In this document: positions 50,478-58,827 of the stretch, one piece after another
Numbering within the stretch: position 1 is the first letter of the stretch
Layout of the letters: each line of letters begins with the position of its first letter
Source: Persicirhabdus sediminis
GTDB lineage: Bacteria; Verrucomicrobiota; Verrucomicrobiia; Verrucomicrobiales; Akkermansiaceae
Direction of reading: 5' to 3'
Assembly: GCF_016595495.1 (NCBI RefSeq)
Contig: NZ_JAENIM010000039.1
Coordinates: forward strand, 478,659 to 542,658
DNA length: 64,000 bases
Translations under genes and position numbers: made by a program
Notes under the pieces: model-generated
Databases searched by the model: none
The model's input: only the letters and a program-made list of their open reading frames with translations
Told to the model about the DNA's origin: nothing

Positions 50478-52076
50478 TTACAGCTCAACTGCAGTAACGG
50501 CGAGGATGCCTGGTGCTTCTGTGAGCAGGTTGATGACGCTCTCGTCAGCAGCGGAATCTAGCTGGATCACATTGACTGCGTATCCGAGATCTTTGTTGCG
50601 GCTGAGTGACATGTTGGAAATGTTGATTTCCTTGTCGGCGAGCACAGTACCTACAGTACCAACGATGCCTGGGCGGTCGTCGTTTTTAACGATGATGAAG
50701 TTGCCTTTGATGGCAGTTTCAACCGCTTGACCTTCGATATTAACGATGCGAGGTGCTGAGCCAACAAATGTGCCAGCTACAGTGTAAACTTCGTCACCCT
50801 TAACGATTTCAGCTTTGATGAGTTCGGTGAAATCAGCTTCTTCAGCAGAAGTAGACTCAGTGATCTGCAGACCCATGGACTTGGCGATGGCTGCGCAGTT
50901 TACCAGGTTCACTTGACCTTCTTGGCGGCTGGCTGTCAGGTAGCCAGTCAGCGCTGTGCGTGTGATGGCAGATGTTTCCAGCTCAGAAACTGCACCGTAA
51001 TAAGTAACGCGCAGTGAATCTGGCTGATGTGGAGCCAGCTTGCTAAGGAGTTTGCCAAGTGATGTGGCAAGCTCGAGGTAGTCACCAATTTCTTCAGCTG
51101 TTTTGGCGTCTAGGCTAGGCATGTTCACCGCGTTGGTGATGGCACCTTGAGTGAAGAAGTCACGCAGTTGCTCAGCAACTTGGATGCCAACATTCTCTTG
51201 GGCTTCGTTAGTAGATGCGCCAAGGTGTGGAGTGAAGATGATGCGCTCGTCGCTATCAAATACAGCTTGATCTAGTGTTGGTGGCTCGTTTTCGAATACG
51301 TCCAGAGCGGCACCGCCGATGCGGCCAGATTTCACAGCAGCAGCCAGAGCTACTTCGTCGATCAGTCCACCACGTGCACAGTTAACGATCAGCGCGCCTT
51401 TATTGAGAAGCTCAATGCGGTCAGCGTTGATGATGTGTTTGGTGTCTGGTGTCATTGGCACGTGAAGAGTCACGCAATCAGCACCTGTGAGTGCTTGGTC
51501 AACGGTCTCAGCAAGCTCAACTTTGAGAGCTTCGGCGCGTGCTGCGCTGAGGAATGGGTCATAAGCGACCACAGTCATGCCAAATGCTTGTGCGCGCTTG
51601 GCGAACTCAGCACCGATGCGGCCCATGCCGATTACAGCGAGGCGCTTGCCATTCACTTCAGTACCTTGGTACTTTTTGCGATCCCAGCGGCCGGCAAGAA
51701 TAGAGCCGTGAGCTTGTGGGATGTGGCGTGCGAGTGAGAGCAGGAGAGAAAATGCATGCTCGGCTGTGGAGATAGTATTGCCAGTCGGTGTATTCATGAC
51801 GACTACACCGTTGTTTGTAGCGGCGTCGCGGTCGATGTTATCAACACCAACACCAGCGCGGCCAATAGCCTTGAGCTTAGTTGCAGCTTCAATAACTTCA
51901 GCCGTAGCTGTAGTCTGTGAGCGCACGATCAAGCCATCATACTGAGGGATGATTTTGAGGAGTTCTTCTGGAGCGAGGCCAGTATTGACATCCACTTCAA
52001 GTTCAGGGTGATCCGCGAGTAGCGCCACACCTTTTTCAGAAATTGGGTCCGATACGAGAATGCGTTTAGTTGCCAT
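50478..52076 (-). CDS. serA: D-3-phosphoglycerate dehydrogenase
   Basis: First enzyme of serine synthesis, oxidising 3-phosphoglycerate with NAD+. The 532-aa length and order (substrate domain, Rossmann domain, ASB intervening domain, ACT domain) fit the long type found in B. subtilis and Mycobacterium. Key parts: IVRSQTTATAEVI, RAGVGVDNIDRDAA, LAVIGMGRIGAEFAKRAQAFGM (NAD-binding), LIVNCARGGLIDE (catalytic Arg), DVFENEPP (Glu) and IFTPHLGAST (His). The C-terminal NFIIVKNDDRPGIVGTVGTVLADKEINISNMSLSR is the ACT domain, which usually binds serine for feedback control. Confidence 0.97.
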   Translation of the reverse strand: MATKRILVSDPISEKGVALLADHPELEVDVNTGLAPEELLKIIPQYDGLIVRSQTTATAEVIEAATKLKAIGRAGVGVDNIDRDAATNNGVVVMNTPTGNTISTAEHAFSLLLSLARHIPQAHGSILAGRWDRKKYQGTEVNGKRLAVIGMGRIGAEFAKRAQAFGMTVVAYDPFLSAARAEALKVELAETVDQALTGADCVTLHVPMTPDTKHIINADRIELLNKGALIVNCARGGLIDEVALAAAVKSGRIGGAALDVFENEPPTLDQAVFDSDERIIFTPHLGASTNEAQENVGIQVAEQLRDFFTQGAITNAVNMPSLDAKTAEEIGDYLELATSLGKLLSKLAPHQPDSLRVTYYGAVSELETSAITRTALTGYLTASRQEGQVNLVNCAAIAKSMGLQITESTSAEEADFTELIKAEIVKGDEVYTVAGTFVGSAPRIVNIEGQAVETAIKGNFIIVKNDDRPGIVGTVGTVLADKEINISNMSLSRNKDLGYAVNVIQLDSAADESVINLLTEAPGILAVTAVEL

Positions 52077-52251
52077 AGACGAGGGCTCTTTACCTGAGGA
52101 GCGGGCACTAGTAAAGCATAGTGGTGAAAAATTAGCTAATTAATCGGCGTAGTTGTAATGTGGGGGAGTAGCTATGCGCTGGTATCGTGTGTTTGATTTT
52201 TCCGTCAGCTGGCCATGATGACACCCAAGGGCTTGTCTAAATGTATCATTA

Positions 52252-52280
52252 TTGACATGTATCGCGAATGCGCTATCTAT
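52252..52280 (+). promoter_or_regulatory. Possible promoter of the thioredoxin-like selenoprotein gene
   Basis: A perfect TTGACA (52252-52257) stands 68 bp before the ATG at 52325; the matching -10 candidate (TATCTA, 16-bp spacer) is weak. The call rests mainly on the -35 hexamer. Confidence 0.3.
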
Positions 52281-52324
52281 CAATTATTCTGATAACTAAA
52301 TGGAAATCACCTAATTAGAAAACA

Positions 52325-53011
52325 ATGAAATCAGCATTAATAACTATGGGCGCTGTGTGTGTGACCATGGTCTCCGCAGTGGCGGAATACCGTGTGCCAT
52401 ATGGCGTATTTAAAGTCGACCAGCTCGAAGAGGCGAAGTCGCAAGCAAAGGAAAAGGAGCGTCCGCTGGCATTTGTGTGGATGAATCCTGGCACTACATG
52501 AGGACCTTGTTTGGCGGCCTGTGAGGTTGCCTTGAAGCAGTTGAAGCGGGTAGCAGTACCTGTTTTTGTGAGCACTAAGAATGACGAGGTGCAAAAGTTA
52601 AGCGTGGAGGTGAGGAAAGGCTTCGCAAATGCAGAGAGCGGGAAAACGATTCCCAAGACCTCCATTACTAATGCAGATGGTAGCAAGTACCTATTTGCCA
52701 TTCGTTATGAGCAATGGAAGGATGACTCGAAAACCATGCGTGAGGTGCGCACTAAGCTCGAGGCGATTGATGTGATGTCCGGGGTGAGCTCATCATCCAG
52801 TAGCTCTTCAGCTTCCACATCGTCATCAAAGGCGGTTTTTGAGAAATGGAAAAACATACAAGGCAAGGAGATTGAGGCCAAGCTGGAAGGCGTTGAAGGT
52901 GGCAATGCAGTATTTCGCCTGACCACTGGTAAAAAAGTTGATTACCCGCTCAACAAGCTGGATGCAGCTAGCCGCAAGCGCGCGGAGGAGAGGTTTGGAT
53001 CGGAAGAATAA
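52325..53011 (+). CDS. Candidate selenoprotein: secreted thioredoxin-like protein (UGPC) with SHD1-like domain
   Basis: Read with TGA at 52499-52501 as selenocysteine, this gives one 228-aa protein. Residues 1-20 are a Sec signal (MKSALITMGAVCVTMVSAVA). RPLAFVWMNPGTT then Sec59-Gly60-Pro61-Cys62 sits exactly where thioredoxins have CGPC, after the first core strand; LAACEVALKQLKRVAVPVFVSTKND continues the fold. A Ser-rich linker (about 150-167) precedes an SHD1-like domain (FEKWKNIQGKEIEAKLEGVEGGNAVFRL...YPLNKLDAASR) common in PVC proteins. Coding character runs unbroken across the TGA. Only a TTG without ribosome site would allow a separate downstream gene. Alternatives are a nonsense-mutated pseudogene or a sequencing error. 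Role inferred: envelope disulfide or peroxide redox chemistry. Confidence 0.75.
52499..52540 (+). promoter_or_regulatory. UGA codon and bacterial SECIS-like stem-loop
   Basis: After the TGA, GGCGGCC (52513-52519) pairs with GGTTGCC (52525-52531) through five Watson-Crick and two G-U pairs, leaving loop TGTGA. The loop begins 18 nt past the TGA, inside the 16-37 nt range I recall for bacterial SECIS elements, and has G at loop position 2, as that model requires. A short lower stem (CTT 52506-52508 with AAG 52535-52537) is possible. Confidence 0.65.
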
Positions 53012-53036
53012 AGGAGCAAATTCCTGAATATAAAAA

Positions 53037-53066
53037 AACAGCCTCAATCGCATGATTGAGGCTGTT
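53037..53066. terminator. Bidirectional terminator after the selenoprotein candidate
   Basis: Perfect 13-bp arms (AACAGCCTCAATC and mirror), loop GCAT, A-run before and T-run after. It separates the gene from the convergent L,D-transpeptidase gene. Confidence 0.93.
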
Positions 53067-53131
53067 TTGGGTAAAAGTTGTTTTTCAGCCAGCTGGAAAT
53101 TGCATCAGCTGGGCAATTTGGCTAGCGCAGC

Positions 53132-53779
53132 TTATTCGACGACGACTGGTGTACCTTTGGCTACTTTCGAGAATACCGTCGATACTGAGTTGGAGTGAGT
53201 GCGGATGCAGCCGTGTGATGCTGGGTAGCGGGGAACACGTCCGCGATGCATGCCGATGCCGTCCCATGAAATGCGCATCCAATAGGGCATGGAAGCGCCT
53301 TCAAATCGACCACCTTCCGGGATGGGGTCTTTGCCATTAGTGGCATCAGAGTTCACAACATTGTCTTCGGCGTCGTAGATCTTGCCGTAAAGCGTAGAGC
53401 GTTTGTCTTTCTCTAGTTTTTCCAGTACTTGGTATTTTCCTGGAGGTGTTGGGTATTTCTTTTTGCCAGAGGAAATTGCGTAGTCCATGGCGACTTCATT
53501 GCCGTTATACAGCCTGCCGCGCTGGTTGCTCAGGTCGATAACGATGCGCGCATTTGAGCCATTGGTCTTGGCTAGCACGCTTTCATTACGATAAGCTCTG
53601 CTGGTCTTGCTGTACTCAGGTGAGTGACGGAAGTGCAGGTAGGTGCCTTTTTGGTACGGGTTGACGAAAACAGCCTTGTAGACCTCTTTTTGATTAGGAT
53701 TTGGGGTGCTTGGTGTAGAACAGCTTGCAAATGTCAATGCTGCGCTAACGGGTATGAGTAATTTCAAAAATATTTTCAT
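53132..53779 (-). CDS. L,D-transpeptidase (YkuD) lipoprotein
   Basis: A 215-aa lipoprotein (MKIFLKLLIPVSAALTFASC lipobox) with a YkuD catalytic domain. RIVIDLSNQRGRLYNGNEVAMDYAISSGKKKYPTPPGKYQVLEKL is the entry to the fold; IGMHRGRVPRYPASHGCIRTHSNSV is the H...S-H-G-C-I-R active site with the nucleophilic Cys. It would form 3-3 peptidoglycan cross-links or attach proteins to the wall in the periplasm. I start at the ATG at 53779; the upstream frame to 53845 would displace the lipobox. Same strand as the two thioredoxin-fold genes behind it. Confidence 0.92.
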   Translation of the reverse strand: MKIFLKLLIPVSAALTFASCSTPSTPNPNQKEVYKAVFVNPYQKGTYLHFRHSPEYSKTSRAYRNESVLAKTNGSNARIVIDLSNQRGRLYNGNEVAMDYAISSGKKKYPTPPGKYQVLEKLEKDKRSTLYGKIYDAEDNVVNSDATNGKDPIPEGGRFEGASMPYWMRISWDGIGMHRGRVPRYPASHGCIRTHSNSVSTVFSKVAKGTPVVVE

Positions 53780-53935
53780 CGTCTGGGAGACCCGAGGGGG
53801 TCGGCGCGACGAAACTAACGAGTGTACGTATGCATGGCAAGGCAACTTTTTGCCATGATTTCACGAATTGGTCGATAAATGTCCAGCTGGCGGTAAAAAT
53901 CCTAGTCGATTTGCTGGTGCTGTTTTGCCGGATCA

Positions 53936-54502
53936 CTACTCGCGAGTGACTCCTTCAGGCATCCAATCTGGCCCTAAGTGCATGATTTTTGCACCTGATC
54001 CGGCCTTTTTACCAGAGCGTGAGTGTTTGGCCAATTCGGCAATTTTTTCCTCAAGCAATTTGCTGTTATTGAACCTGCTGAACTGTGTGATACGACGATT
54101 TTCGTCATAAACAAGAACGGTCGGCAGGGTGCTGATTGAAGCGTAATCAACTGCGTCTGAATGCATCTTGCCGTTGATTTTCACCACCGTGATGTCATTG
54201 TACATGCTATTGTAGATCTCTTGAAGATCGGCTTCCAAAGCATCGCTGTCGTTGTCAGGTCCGTAGAAAAGGACGAGTAAAAGTTTATCTTCTGTAGAGA
54301 TATAATCTAGATATCCGGGGTGATCGAGATCGTAGATTGTAGTGTTTGGGCCGTCGATGGCAACTCGAGTTATATCAACAAAAGCATTGGCTAGTAGCAG
54401 CAAGGATGTCTTTAGACCATTAGGGCTGGTGCTAAAAATGGCTGCGCCAAAAACGGCTGATATTACGAGTGCTAGCTTCAGCAATTTGAAAACTGGCAAC
54501 AT
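53936..54502 (-). CDS. Membrane-anchored thioredoxin-fold protein without active-site cysteines, GVTRE tail
   Basis: A 188-aa protein. Residues 3-25 are a hydrophobic signal or anchor (PVFKLLKLALVISAVFGAAIF). KLLLVLFYGPDNDSDALEADLQEIYNSMYNDITVVKIN and DAVDYASISTLPTVLVYDENRRITQFSRF follow the thioredoxin fold including the cis-Pro (TLPT), but where CxxC should lie the sequence reads GPDNDSDA, with no Cys at all. The C-terminus (HLGPDWMPEGVTRE) matches that of the next gene. It may be a structural or chaperone thioredoxin relative. The name is from fold pattern; function unknown. Confidence 0.65.
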   Translation of the reverse strand: MLPVFKLLKLALVISAVFGAAIFSTSPNGLKTSLLLLANAFVDITRVAIDGPNTTIYDLDHPGYLDYISTEDKLLLVLFYGPDNDSDALEADLQEIYNSMYNDITVVKINGKMHSDAVDYASISTLPTVLVYDENRRITQFSRFNNSKLLEEKIAELAKHSRSGKKAGSGAKIMHLGPDWMPEGVTRE

Positions 54503-54571
54503 GGTATTTGTTCTATGTTATTGTGTGTGTATGTGTTGAAGCTGTGGGGCCAGTTTCAGGGCTCAGGGGGG

Positions 54572-55153
54572 TTACTCTCTAGTTACACCTGGTGGTAGCC
54601 AGTTGGTGTCTAGAGTTTGGATTGTGGGAGGTTCTTCGGGGCTTGCTTCATCGTCCCAGAAAAACGAGAGCATGTCGGGGCTGAGTTCGCGAACCTTTGA
54701 CCGCAATTGGTCATAAGTCACGGGCCCTACATGGCTGTGAATTTCTTTACCTTTGTTGTAGACTTTAATGACGGGGGCTTGTTGAAAACCTTCCTTCACT
54801 GCCCATTCCTTATTTTCTTCGTAGCGGGCTTTAACAACGTGTACGCTGGATCCTAGTTTCTCAGCGGTGGTCTCAATCTCTTTATTCAGGTCTTTGTAAG
54901 CGGGTGAGGCTTCACTGTAGAAGTATATGAGAATGAGGCGCTCCTCTTCGCGAACGAGGTCGCGGAACCCTTCTTCAGACACGGAGTCGACATTTGACTC
55001 AGAGCCATTAGCGATCGCTTTGGAGACTTCTTGGGCCTTGATGAGCGATGAGCTGACAGCTGATTTAATGTCATCACAACTAGACAGTGATAGAGCGATA
55101 GCCGAGGCGACGCTTAATCTAAAACTGCATTGGATAACCTTGCTCATCTTCAT
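54572..55153 (-). CDS. Thioredoxin-fold lipoprotein without active-site cysteines, GVTRE tail
   Basis: A 193-aa lipoprotein (RLSVASAIALSLSSC lipobox at about residue 26 from the ATG at 55153). ERLILIYFYSEASPAYKDLNKEIETTAEKLGSSVHVVKARYEENKEWAVKEGFQQAPVIKVYNKGKEIHSHVGPVTYDQLRSKV is a thioredoxin fold with cis-Pro (QAPV), but SEASPAYK replaces the WCxxC loop. The tail TNWLPPGVTRE repeats the WMPEGVTRE of the gene at 53936, so the two are probably paralogs (69-bp gap, one operon). Longer in-frame starts exist up to 55234 but precede the signal. Function unknown; envelope location expected. Confidence 0.68.
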   Translation of the reverse strand: MKMSKVIQCSFRLSVASAIALSLSSCDDIKSAVSSSLIKAQEVSKAIANGSESNVDSVSEEGFRDLVREEERLILIYFYSEASPAYKDLNKEIETTAEKLGSSVHVVKARYEENKEWAVKEGFQQAPVIKVYNKGKEIHSHVGPVTYDQLRSKVRELSPDMLSFFWDDEASPEEPPTIQTLDTNWLPPGVTRE

Positions 55154-55544
55154 AACTATATTGCTATGAGTGTCTTGTGAAGACAAGCGGTTTATTTGAT
55201 TCTTGTGATTTTCCGGCATGAATGCGAATGGCAAAGGGTGATGGGGCTATTCGCGGGGTACGCTTGTAGGCACAAAACAATTATGTGTGTAACTGATCTG
55301 TGTAGTTGCGCAAAAGTTATTACACAGCCAATATGCGTAAATGGATTGAGTAATGCAACCCTTTATTTAGTCATGCTAGCTTGCTGAGTTTTAATCACTT
55401 TTTATAAAGCGGCTATTAGCAATCACTTAATCGAGTAAGTTAAACATTCGCTTCGCCTGCTTGTTCTGTTATATAGCTGTTGGTTCTAATTTTTATGACA
55501 GCTTGTAATCGTCAGAATGGTCATCATTTGTTAAGGATTTGCTC
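55154..55544. other. Intergenic region between the thioredoxin-like pair and lemA
   Basis: A 391-bp divergent spacer, A+T-rich with no ORF I trust. It probably holds both promoters. A TAAGGA ribosome site at 55531-55536 precedes lemA. Confidence 0.6.
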
Positions 55545-56099
55545 ATGGATTCATTGATGATAGTTGGCGGCATCATTGTCGCCGCATTAATAATGCTGGC
55601 TGGCATGTATAATAGCCACATCAACCGGCGCAACCAAGTTGACCTAGCTTTTGCCGCTGTCGACGTGCAGTTGAAAAAGCGCTGGGATTTGGTGCCTAAT
55701 CTGGTTGATACGGTAAAAGCGTACGCGGCACATGAAAAAGAAACCCTGACGGCGGTGGTGGCGGCACGCACAGAGGCGATGCGCGCTGACTCAGATAGTC
55801 AACAGAGGTTTAATAGTGAGCGAGAGATCGCGCGGTTGGTGCCTAGTTTGATGGCGATCTCCGAATCCTACCCAGAGCTCAAGGCGAATGGGCAATTTTT
55901 AAACTTACAGCGCACGCTTACTGAGATTGAAGCGCAGATTTCGGCGGCGCGGCGCACCTATAATAGCTCAATCATGGAATATAATAATGGCGTGCAGATG
56001 TTTCCGTCGAATATCGTGGCTGGCGCCTTTGGTTTTCAGGCGCGCCAAGCGCTGGAAATTCCACATTCAGAAAGGCAGGTGAGAAATGTCTCAATCTAG
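55545..56099 (+). CDS. LemA family protein
   Basis: A 184-aa protein with one N-terminal membrane helix (DSLMIVGGIIVAALIMLAGMYNSHI) followed by the LemA helical bundle: NQVDLAFAAVDVQLKKRWDLVPNLVDTVKAYAAHEKETL, then ISESYPELKANGQFLNLQRTLTEIEAQISAARRTYN and NNGVQMFPSNIVAGAFGF. All family landmarks are present. It is anchored in the inner membrane with an N-out short end; the cellular role of LemA is not settled. It overlaps the DUF3137 gene by 14 bp, a common pairing. Confidence 0.93.
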   Translation: MDSLMIVGGIIVAALIMLAGMYNSHINRRNQVDLAFAAVDVQLKKRWDLVPNLVDTVKAYAAHEKETLTAVVAARTEAMRADSDSQQRFNSEREIARLVPSLMAISESYPELKANGQFLNLQRTLTEIEAQISAARRTYNSSIMEYNNGVQMFPSNIVAGAFGFQARQALEIPHSERQVRNVSI

Positions 56100-57081
56100 G
56101 TCAAAAGAAAATGTCAGCTGGGATCAAATATGGTCCAAGTTGCAACCGCTGGCTGGCGAGTTGGAGGTGATGCGCCAGGATCAGCTGCAAAAGCTGCGTG
56201 ATTTTGCAAAAAAAATCTCCCTCACCGTGCTGGTCATTTCTGCGATTGGCATGTTGATGTTAATTTCTGATGACCTTCAGGTGTTTGGAATGGTTGTCAT
56301 CGCTGCGTCCATGGTTATTGGCTGCTTGGTATATCACTTCAGCCGTGGCGGACATAAGAGTGATTTTGTATTGCGCTACAAAAGCCAGCTAATGCGAGGG
56401 CTAGTGAAGTCGCTTGAGCCGCAGATGGATTACCACCCGACAGCTGGCATTTCTCGGAGTGAGTACAACAGCTACGGCTTGTACAAAACTCGGCCAGACC
56501 GCTATCACAGCGAGGATTTATTTATCGGCAGCATTGGTGGTACGGAGCTGAAATTTGCAGAAGTTCATGCCGAGGTGAAGCGCACGCGCAGAGATTCTCA
56601 GGGGAGAACTTCAACTTACTGGGTGACTATTTTCAAAGGGGTGATTTTGCAGGCTGATTTCCACAAGGAATTTTACTCATGGACGACGGTGATGCCAGAT
56701 GTGGCGGAAAAATCATTTGGCTGGTTCGGGCGCAAATTCCAATCACTAGGTGGAAATCTGGTGCGGCTTGAGTGTCCGGAGTTTGAGCGTGATTTTGTGG
56801 TGCGCAGCGGCGACCAGATTGAGGCGCGGTATATTCTCACGCCGGACATGCAAGAGCGCTTGTTGAAGTTGCACCGGCGATTTGGCGCGCAATCGCGATT
56901 TGTCTTCAGTGGCTCAAAGTTGATGATGAGCTTGCCGGTTTCTGGCAACTTGTTTGAGCCAAAGTATGATAGTGCTGCCAACTGCCAAAACCAGCTCAAG
57001 CGCATCACCCATGAGATGCAGGGGCTATTCTCAATTGTAGAAAGTTTGAATTTAAATACCCGCATCTGGTCAAAACAATAA
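56086..57081 (+). CDS. DUF3137 family membrane protein
   Basis: A 331-aa protein. Two adjacent membrane helices (about residues 43-63 and 66-86: ISLTVLVISAIGMLMLIS, GMVVIAASMVIGCLVYHF) precede a large soluble domain with GISRSEYNSYGLYKTRPDRYHSEDLFIGSIGGTELKFAEVHAEVKR and GDQIEARYILTPDMQERLLKLHRRFGAQSRFVFSGSKLMMSLP. This is the DUF3137 pattern, often encoded next to lemA as here. The overlapping start implies coupled translation. No function is known to me beyond the association. Confidence 0.85.
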   Translation: MSQSRSKENVSWDQIWSKLQPLAGELEVMRQDQLQKLRDFAKKISLTVLVISAIGMLMLISDDLQVFGMVVIAASMVIGCLVYHFSRGGHKSDFVLRYKSQLMRGLVKSLEPQMDYHPTAGISRSEYNSYGLYKTRPDRYHSEDLFIGSIGGTELKFAEVHAEVKRTRRDSQGRTSTYWVTIFKGVILQADFHKEFYSWTTVMPDVAEKSFGWFGRKFQSLGGNLVRLECPEFERDFVVRSGDQIEARYILTPDMQERLLKLHRRFGAQSRFVFSGSKLMMSLPVSGNLFEPKYDSAANCQNQLKRITHEMQGLFSIVESLNLNTRIWSKQ

Positions 57082-57099
57082 CCCTCAGTACATTATATT

Positions 57100-57678
57100 A
57101 TGAAAAAATTTCTCCTCATCTTAGCTATTGTTGTTGTCACCGCTGTCATTGGGCTGGGAATTGCCTGGTGGTGGTATAATCGCCCGATTGATCCTGTTGA
57201 GCTGAGCGAGCGTGAGCTGGCAGTGGTGGAGGAGAAAATCGAGCCGCTAGCGCCAGCTGAGCCGGTCTATGAAAAGGGCGGCAAGACGATTTTATTGAGT
57301 GAGCGCGAGGTCAATGGTTTGCTCAATGAATATACTCAGCTGGGCGATCAGCTGAAATTTGAATTTGCTACTGATGCTTTACATGCTCGTTTTGAAACGA
57401 TCCTGCCAGCAGACGTGCCTGTTGTGGGTGGTAAAAAACTCAAAGGTCGCGCGCGGTTTTTCATCAAACAAGAAGCCGATGGATTCTCTCTGGCGCTTGA
57501 TGACGTAACGGTTTGGGGGATTTCTCTGCCTAATGATTGGTTGGCTGGTATGAAAGGGAAAAATCTCATCGAAGAATTTTCTCCAGCTGGAAATGCACAA
57601 CAAGGCGAGGCCGTTCTCGCTGGTGTAGATAGTCTGAAAATCAGCCCTAAAGGGTTGGAAATTCAACTGAAAGAGTAA
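57100..57678 (+). CDS. Hypothetical membrane-anchored protein
   Basis: A 192-aa protein. Residues 2-26 form one helix (KKFLLILAIVVVTAVIGLGIAWWWY), leaving an extracytoplasmic beta-rich part: GKTILLSEREVNGLLNEYTQLGDQLKFEFATDALHARFETILPADVPVVGGKKLKGRARFFIKQEADGFSLALDDVTVWGISLP. The alternation and the S-E-R-E-V-N-x-L-L segment recall YpmS/DUF2140-type lipid-binding envelope proteins, but I would not name it. It lies 18 bp after the DUF3137 gene, probably in the same operon. Confidence 0.72.
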   Translation: MKKFLLILAIVVVTAVIGLGIAWWWYNRPIDPVELSERELAVVEEKIEPLAPAEPVYEKGGKTILLSEREVNGLLNEYTQLGDQLKFEFATDALHARFETILPADVPVVGGKKLKGRARFFIKQEADGFSLALDDVTVWGISLPNDWLAGMKGKNLIEEFSPAGNAQQGEAVLAGVDSLKISPKGLEIQLKE

Positions 57679-57780
57679 CATTTCACCGGCTATTCACGGG
57701 GGACGTTTGCCCAGTAACTGTGCATATCTTCCCTTCGAGTGATATTATTTTGCTTATGTCTAATTATTACCCTTAAAAAT

Positions 57781-57804
57781 AAAACTTAGCCTAGGCTAAG
57801 TTTT
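57781..57804. promoter_or_regulatory. 24-bp perfect palindrome, MntR-box-like operator
   Basis: Half-site AAAACTTAGCCT followed by its exact mirror, ending 38 bp before the troA ATG. The E. coli MntR box has the form AACATAGC-N4-GCTATGTT; here it is AACTTAGC-CTAG-GCTAAGTT, one change per half. Since T5 follows, it could also act as a weak terminator for the preceding gene. Confidence 0.6.
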
Positions 57805-57842
57805 TATTGACCTTCACAGATTGTCGTCGTATTGCGGCGGCG

Positions 57843-58787
57843 ATGAAACCATACGCCCTGTTATTACTAGTTGGCGCGCTTCTGTTTAGTGCGTGTAGCT
57901 CCGAAGATTCAGCCGTCTTTAAAGACGACAGCAAATTGCCCGTAGTGGCGACATCTCAGATGGTCACCGACATGGTTCGTGTGATTGGCGGTGAGCGCAC
58001 CGAAGTTTACGGCATGATGGGGGCAGCGGTAGATCCACACAGCTACCAGACAACATTTGGTGATGCTGTGGCGCTGAAACAAGCCAAGGTTGTATTTTAC
58101 AGCGGACTGCACCTCGAGGGGAGAATGCAGGAGGCTCTGGAAGGACGCAAAGCTAAAGGTGAGCCAGTATTTGCAGTGACCGATGCGCTGAGCAAAGAAC
58201 AACTGCTGCAGCCGCAGGAAGATTTTGACGGCTATTCTGATCCGCACGTTTGGGGTGACCCATCACTGTGGGTACATTGCATTGATGAAGTAGTTCGTGG
58301 CCTCACCGAGGTGGATGCTGAAGGTGCTGAGTACTACAACAAGCGCGCTGATGAATATCGCGCTGAGCTTGGAAAATTACACCAGTGGGCTAGCCAGCGC
58401 GTGGCTCAAGTTCCAGTTGAAAACCGCATCCTTGTGACAAGTCACGATGCCTTTTTCTACTTTGGTCAAGCCTATGGCTTTGAAGTACGTGGCCTGCAGG
58501 GGATTTCTACTGCTTCAGCAAAGGGCCTGAAAGACCGCAAAGAACTGGTCAATTATATCCGCGAGAAGAAGCTGAAGATGATTTTCCCTGAATCAAGCGT
58601 GAACCCAAAAGATATTGAAGCAGCAGCTAAAGAAGCTGGTGTGAAAATCAGCGAGCATGAGCTGTTCTCAGACGCCATGGGTGAAGATGGTGATGTCGTT
58701 GAGCTGCACGGTGAAAGCTACGACAAAGGTACCTACATCGGCATGATCAAACACAATGTGAACTCCATCGTTGATGGACTCAAGTAA
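57843..58787 (+). CDS. troA: TroA-like metal-binding lipoprotein of a Mn/Zn ABC transporter
   Basis: A 314-aa solute-binding lipoprotein (LLLLVGALLFSAC lipobox) of cluster A-I. Metal ligands: VDPHSY, DPHVWGDPSLW, TSHDAFFYFGQAYG and ELFSDAMGEDGD, that is three His and an Asp. His in the third place, as in TroA and ZnuA, differs from Mn-only PsaA, which has Glu there. The His-rich loop of ZnuA is absent. Mn or Zn (or both) are plausible substrates. I start at the ATG at 57843; the frame is open to 57807. It opens the metal-transport operon behind the palindrome. Confidence 0.88.
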   Translation: MKPYALLLLVGALLFSACSSEDSAVFKDDSKLPVVATSQMVTDMVRVIGGERTEVYGMMGAAVDPHSYQTTFGDAVALKQAKVVFYSGLHLEGRMQEALEGRKAKGEPVFAVTDALSKEQLLQPQEDFDGYSDPHVWGDPSLWVHCIDEVVRGLTEVDAEGAEYYNKRADEYRAELGKLHQWASQRVAQVPVENRILVTSHDAFFYFGQAYGFEVRGLQGISTASAKGLKDRKELVNYIREKKLKMIFPESSVNPKDIEAAAKEAGVKISEHELFSDAMGEDGDVVELHGESYDKGTYIGMIKHNVNSIVDGLK

Positions 58788-58827
58788 TCGAAATTTTTCC
58801 CCATACAAAACAAATTATATTTAACAA

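Noticed and set aside
52325-52501. Short 58-residue secreted peptide ending at TGA
   Set aside because: It would end in the middle of a thioredoxin strand-loop exactly at the CxxC site; chance placement is unlikely, although a pseudogene cannot be fully excluded.
52511-53011. Separate gene starting at TTG after the TGA
   Set aside because: It has no ribosome site and begins in the middle of a thioredoxin fold. The upstream frame supplies the missing signal peptide and first strand in the same phase, so a single gene with Sec is the better reading.
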